A DNA stretch of 7,406 bases from Thermoplasmata archaeon (GTDB lineage: Archaea; Thermoplasmatota; Thermoplasmata; Thermoplasmatales; Thermoplasmataceae), in the NCBI GenBank assembly GCA_021797385.1, contig JAJZZW010000095.1, forward strand, positions 1 through 7,406. The letters are read 5' to 3'. The position numbers and the translations under genes were made by a program. The notes under the pieces were generated by a model. That model saw only the letters and a program-made list of their open reading frames with translations, was not told the DNA's origin and made no database searches. Below, piece by piece: positions 5,351-7,406 of this stretch. How positions within the stretch are numbered: the stretch's first letter is position 1; the number at the start of each line of letters is the position of its first letter.

Positions 5351-6001
5351 GTGCCATATAAAATGGAGAGGAATGCTAGAAAGAAAGGGGATATTAAAAA
5401 TGACGTATTGTATATATTAAATAATAAAAGCATTTTCAAATGGATACTGAATACAGGTGTTGTCAACTATAACTCACTAGCCCGGCTGATGCAGGTGGAA
5501 ATTAACAATAAATTTGGGTACAACCCGAAGATAAATACGATCTCCACTAACCTTAGAAAGATTTACAATAATAGTTCACTGGCAAAAGTTACAAATCCTT
5601 TTTCTGATATGAAAATAGAAATTATTACCGGCCTTACAATGATATCTTGTGTATACAACCTGGAAACAATAAATGACTATTTCAAATATTCCCGCGCGTT
5701 ACGCATAATGCCAGAAACAGATACCCTCTGGGCCATGGTAAGGTCAGATAGTATGGGTACCGCAATAAAAAATAACCAAATAAAAATACATGGAGAGTAT
5801 TTAGAAATTAACATAGCAATAGAAAAAAGTGTCAATAGTGATGATATAATACAGGCGTTTATGCAAATTCTGGTTTTCAATTATGTCAATATATCACAAC
5901 TAGTTATGTCAACCGACGGCTTTGAATTATACATTAGTTCAAAATATTTTGAAAAGGTTATGAAATTAATAAACGAAATAAGAAATAATACATTGATATA
6001 A
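5351..6001 (+). CDS. Archaeal protein with wHTH-like N-terminus and ACT-like C-terminal domain, function unknown
   Basis: It is 216 aa from the GTG at 5351, or 212 aa from the ATG at 5363. The ATG has AGGTG 9 nt upstream, and the GTG fits a leaderless start 23 nt after the TATA box, so the start is undecided. The N-terminus is very basic. Residues about 20-75 include SIFKWILNTGVVNYNSLARL, the 'G(I/V)VNYSALAR' pattern of a widespread uncharacterised archaeal family, and form a small helical, winged-helix-like domain. Residues about 125-212 (YLEINIAIEKSVNSDDIIQA, then ISQLVMSTDGFELYISSKYF) have the beta-alpha-beta-beta-alpha-beta pattern of ACT domains, which sense small molecules such as amino acids. 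A ligand-sensing regulator is a reasonable guess, but no ligand or target can be read from the sequence. It is a single gene on its own promoter, with no overlap with its neighbours. Confidence 0.65.
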   Translation: MPYKMERNARKKGDIKNDVLYILNNKSIFKWILNTGVVNYNSLARLMQVEINNKFGYNPKINTISTNLRKIYNNSSLAKVTNPFSDMKIEIITGLTMISCVYNLETINDYFKYSRALRIMPETDTLWAMVRSDSMGTAIKNNQIKIHGEYLEINIAIEKSVNSDDIIQAFMQILVFNYVNISQLVMSTDGFELYISSKYFEKVMKLINEIRNNTLI

Positions 6002-6216
6002 CTGCATTAAAAGTTTTCTTCATATAAGTAATTCTATGAATCGGGCAATATTCTCCTTGAATATCTGATCTGTCATGTAATCGTAAGATCAACTTGTTTT
6101 TAATCTGGGTATAAAGTATCTATGAATTATCCATGCTTCACAAGGTCACAATAAGGTTTCTGATTTCTTTTGCTAATATAACTCATATTTCAGAATAGAA
6201 ATATCATTATCATTAT

Positions 6217-6232
6217 AATCTCATTTGAGATT
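6217..6232. repeat. Inverted repeat AATCTCA-TT-TGAGATT, candidate operator
   Basis: Two perfect 7-bp arms are separated by 2 bp. The element sits immediately upstream of a TATA-like stretch (TTATATATTAAAT, 6236-6248) and 60 bp before the transporter start. Size and symmetry fit the binding site of a dimeric winged-helix regulator. Function is inferred from position only. Confidence 0.4.
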
Positions 6233-6263
6233 TACTTATATATTAAATCATAAAAAGATATCA

Positions 6264-6271
6264 TTAAATAA
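6264..6271 (+). promoter_or_regulatory. TATA box of the TauE/SafE gene
   Basis: TTAAATAA is centred about 25 nt before the ATG at 6292, and no Shine-Dalgarno motif is present, consistent with leaderless transcription. A second TATA-like sequence at 6236-6248 could serve a start about 25 nt further upstream. Confidence 0.4.
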
Positions 6272-6291
6272 GATTTAACAATACTGTTTTC

Positions 6292-7044
6292 ATGTATTTG
6301 GTGTACCTGGAATTTATAATACTTGGGATTATAGTCGGGTCATTAACCGGTGTTCTAGGATCTAGCGGTGTTGTTGCCGTCGTTCCTGCACTTATCATTA
6401 TTAATTCAGAATTGCCTCAAGATGCGATTGGAACTAGCCTGCTGATAGATGTAATCACTTCCATAATGGTGACATTTGTATATTTCAGATATGGGAGAGT
6501 CAATATGAAAAAGGGTTTGCCAATGGTTGTCGGTGCTATCATAGGCTCACAGGCCGGTGTAAGAATTGCCTTTCTTATACCTCCTGAATATGTTAAATTG
6601 AGTTTTGCCATATTTATAATGGCCATGGGTGTATATTCATTACTCCGGAAAAAGGATATACCGGGAAGTACAGGTAAAACGACTATAAATTTGAGTCCAT
6701 TCTACGTCATTCTAATTACAATACCCATTGGCATAGCAACGGGGGTTCTAGGTGCAAGTGGCGGAATAATGTTTTTAATTATAGCAATATTAATATTGAA
6801 ACTTGATATTAAAACAGCGATAGGTACGGCTACATTTGCTATGACAATCTCCGCTGCGTCTGGAGCAATCGGTTACATAATCGTAGGGCATATAGTACTA
6901 ATAGCGGCGTTGATAATAGGTATAATTTCGATAATATCGGGTTTTTTGTTTTCCAGATTGGGAAATAAAATTCAACCTGCTACTACATATAAGATACTTG
7001 GAATTGTGTTCATAAGTATCGGATTGGTGCAAATTTTAGCATAG
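6292..7044 (+). CDS. TauE/SafE (DUF81) family anion exporter
   Basis: This 250-aa integral membrane protein of the sulfite exporter TauE/SafE family would move an anion (sulfite, sulfoacetate or another organic anion in characterised members) across the cytoplasmic membrane. About eight hydrophobic segments are visible. The family's internal duplication is clear: residues 16-49 (TGVLGSSG... ending AIGTS) and 147-180 (TGVLGASGG... ending AIGTA) align without a gap at an offset of 131 residues. A hydrophilic loop (RKKDIPGSTGKT, 119-130) separates the halves. Length matches the family. The start at 6292 is supported by a TATA box 25 nt upstream and by the hydrophobic N-terminus. The next gene, a major facilitator, begins 11 nt after the stop, so both are likely co-transcribed. 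The substrate cannot be told; sulfur or organic acid handling in an acidophile is only a guess. Confidence 0.85.
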   Translation: MYLVYLEFIILGIIVGSLTGVLGSSGVVAVVPALIIINSELPQDAIGTSLLIDVITSIMVTFVYFRYGRVNMKKGLPMVVGAIIGSQAGVRIAFLIPPEYVKLSFAIFIMAMGVYSLLRKKDIPGSTGKTTINLSPFYVILITIPIGIATGVLGASGGIMFLIIAILILKLDIKTAIGTATFAMTISAASGAIGYIIVGHIVLIAALIIGIISIISGFLFSRLGNKIQPATTYKILGIVFISIGLVQILA

Positions 7045-7050
7045 GGTGAT
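7045..7050 (+). promoter_or_regulatory. Shine-Dalgarno GGTGAT of the major facilitator gene
   Basis: GGTGAT lies 5 nt before the ATG at 7056 and directly after the TauE stop codon. It supports both the start choice and translation from a shared mRNA, since the first genes of transcripts in this window lack such a motif at this spacing. Confidence 0.55.
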
Positions 7051-7055
7051 TTATT

Positions 7056-7406
7056 ATGTTCAAAAATGAATCTTATAAATGGTTCGTACTGATAGTAATG
7101 GCAGTTTCGGAATTGATGGTAATGAGCCTCTGGTTCAGTGCATCTGCAATAGCTCCTGAACTTGCTCCCCTATGGGGAGTTAGTGGCGCCGGTACATTGC
7201 TTATCACAATGATGGTGCAATTTGGATTCGTTTTTGGAGCACTAATAAGTGCAACAATAGGTTTAGCCGATAAAATAGAACCCAGACTTTTATTTACCAT
7301 ATCAGGCATATTAAGTGCCACACTCAATATCTTTTTCATATTTTTATATCATTATTTTATAATAGAAATGGTGTTAATGCTTCTTATCGGCGTTTCTATG
7401 GCAGGC
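7056..7406 (+). CDS. Major facilitator superfamily transporter, N-terminal part (cut by window end)
   Basis: The first 117 residues of a 12-helix secondary transporter are present, with no stop before the window end. After a short basic N-terminus, helix 1 (about residues 9-27) carries MSLWFSASAIAPEL, followed by WGVSGAGTLLITMMVQFGFV (about 43-62) in helix 2, then an MFS motif A-like loop (ATIGLADKIEPRLLF, about 68-82), where the usual G-x-x-x-D-R-x-G-R-R is loosely kept, and helices 3 and 4. The LWFSASA..P.L..WG pattern is typical of a bacterial and archaeal MFS group often annotated as NarK/CynX-like, though those names are not evidence of substrate. It starts 11 nt after the TauE/SafE stop with GGTGAT 5 nt upstream, so the two transporters form an operon and may handle related compounds (inference). 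Confidence 0.82.
   Translation, partial: MFKNESYKWFVLIVMAVSELMVMSLWFSASAIAPELAPLWGVSGAGTLLITMMVQFGFVFGALISATIGLADKIEPRLLFTISGILSATLNIFFIFLYHYFIIEMVLMLLIGVSMAG

Larger units (their letters stand above)
6002..6291. other. Long AT-rich intergenic region upstream of the TauE/SafE gene
   Basis: This 290-bp stretch has no coding frame I can support on either strand. Its right half holds the probable control region of the transporter pair: a 16-bp inverted repeat (6217-6232), two TATA-like sequences (6236-6248 and 6264-6271) and a 9-bp direct repeat, ATATCATTA (6201-6209 and 6258-6266). In the left half I see no structure. No tRNA or other RNA gene was recognised, but a small unstructured RNA cannot be excluded. 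Confidence 0.4.

Noticed and set aside
6002..6200. Possible small RNA or CRISPR-like repeats in the left part of the intergenic region
   Set aside because: No regularly spaced repeats, no tRNA-like cloverleaf elements and no convincing stem-loop were seen.

Overview
The window is AT-rich DNA from an archaeon, most likely of the Thermoplasmata (Ferroplasma/Cuniculiplasma-like). The evidence is the archaeal protein families (a COG1497-like winged-helix regulator and a wHTH/ACT-like protein), TATA-like boxes centred about 23-28 nt before several start codons (leaderless transcription), and GGTGAT/GAGGT Shine-Dalgarno motifs before genes inside operons. The assignment rests on family resemblance recalled from memory, not on a search.

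Left part (1-1903, mostly minus strand). The window opens in the N-terminal end of a membrane-anchored family 2 glycosyltransferase. A stretch of about 540 bp (273-811) follows with no intact gene. It holds short, broken frames that look like the remains of an insertion-sequence transposase. Next is a tightly packed minus-strand operon of three small membrane proteins of unknown function (159, 76 and 131 aa), joined by a 4-nt and an 11-nt overlap.

Middle (1996-4429, plus strand). A three-gene thiamine operon runs divergently from the membrane-protein operon: thiD (HMP/HMP-P kinase), an AIR-synthase-related (PurM/HypE/ThiL superfamily) enzyme, and thiE (thiamine-phosphate synthase). Both junctions are 4-nt overlaps. 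ThiD makes HMP-PP and ThiE condenses it with thiazole phosphate. The PurM-fold protein between them is the obvious candidate for the last step, ThMP to ThDP, although it is not a canonical ThiL.

Right part (4483-7406, plus strand). Two single genes come next, a winged-helix regulator and a wHTH/ACT-like protein, each with its own promoter. After a 290-bp AT-rich intergenic region with a 16-bp inverted repeat, a TauE/SafE-type anion exporter is followed 11 nt later by a major facilitator transporter cut by the window end.

I see no CRISPR array, tRNA, rRNA, riboswitch or clear defence system. The most useful leads are the unorthodox ThiL candidate, the Asp-for-Cys change in the ThiD anion hole, the unknown three-protein membrane operon with an orphan Shine-Dalgarno at its end, and the rearranged transposase debris beside it.
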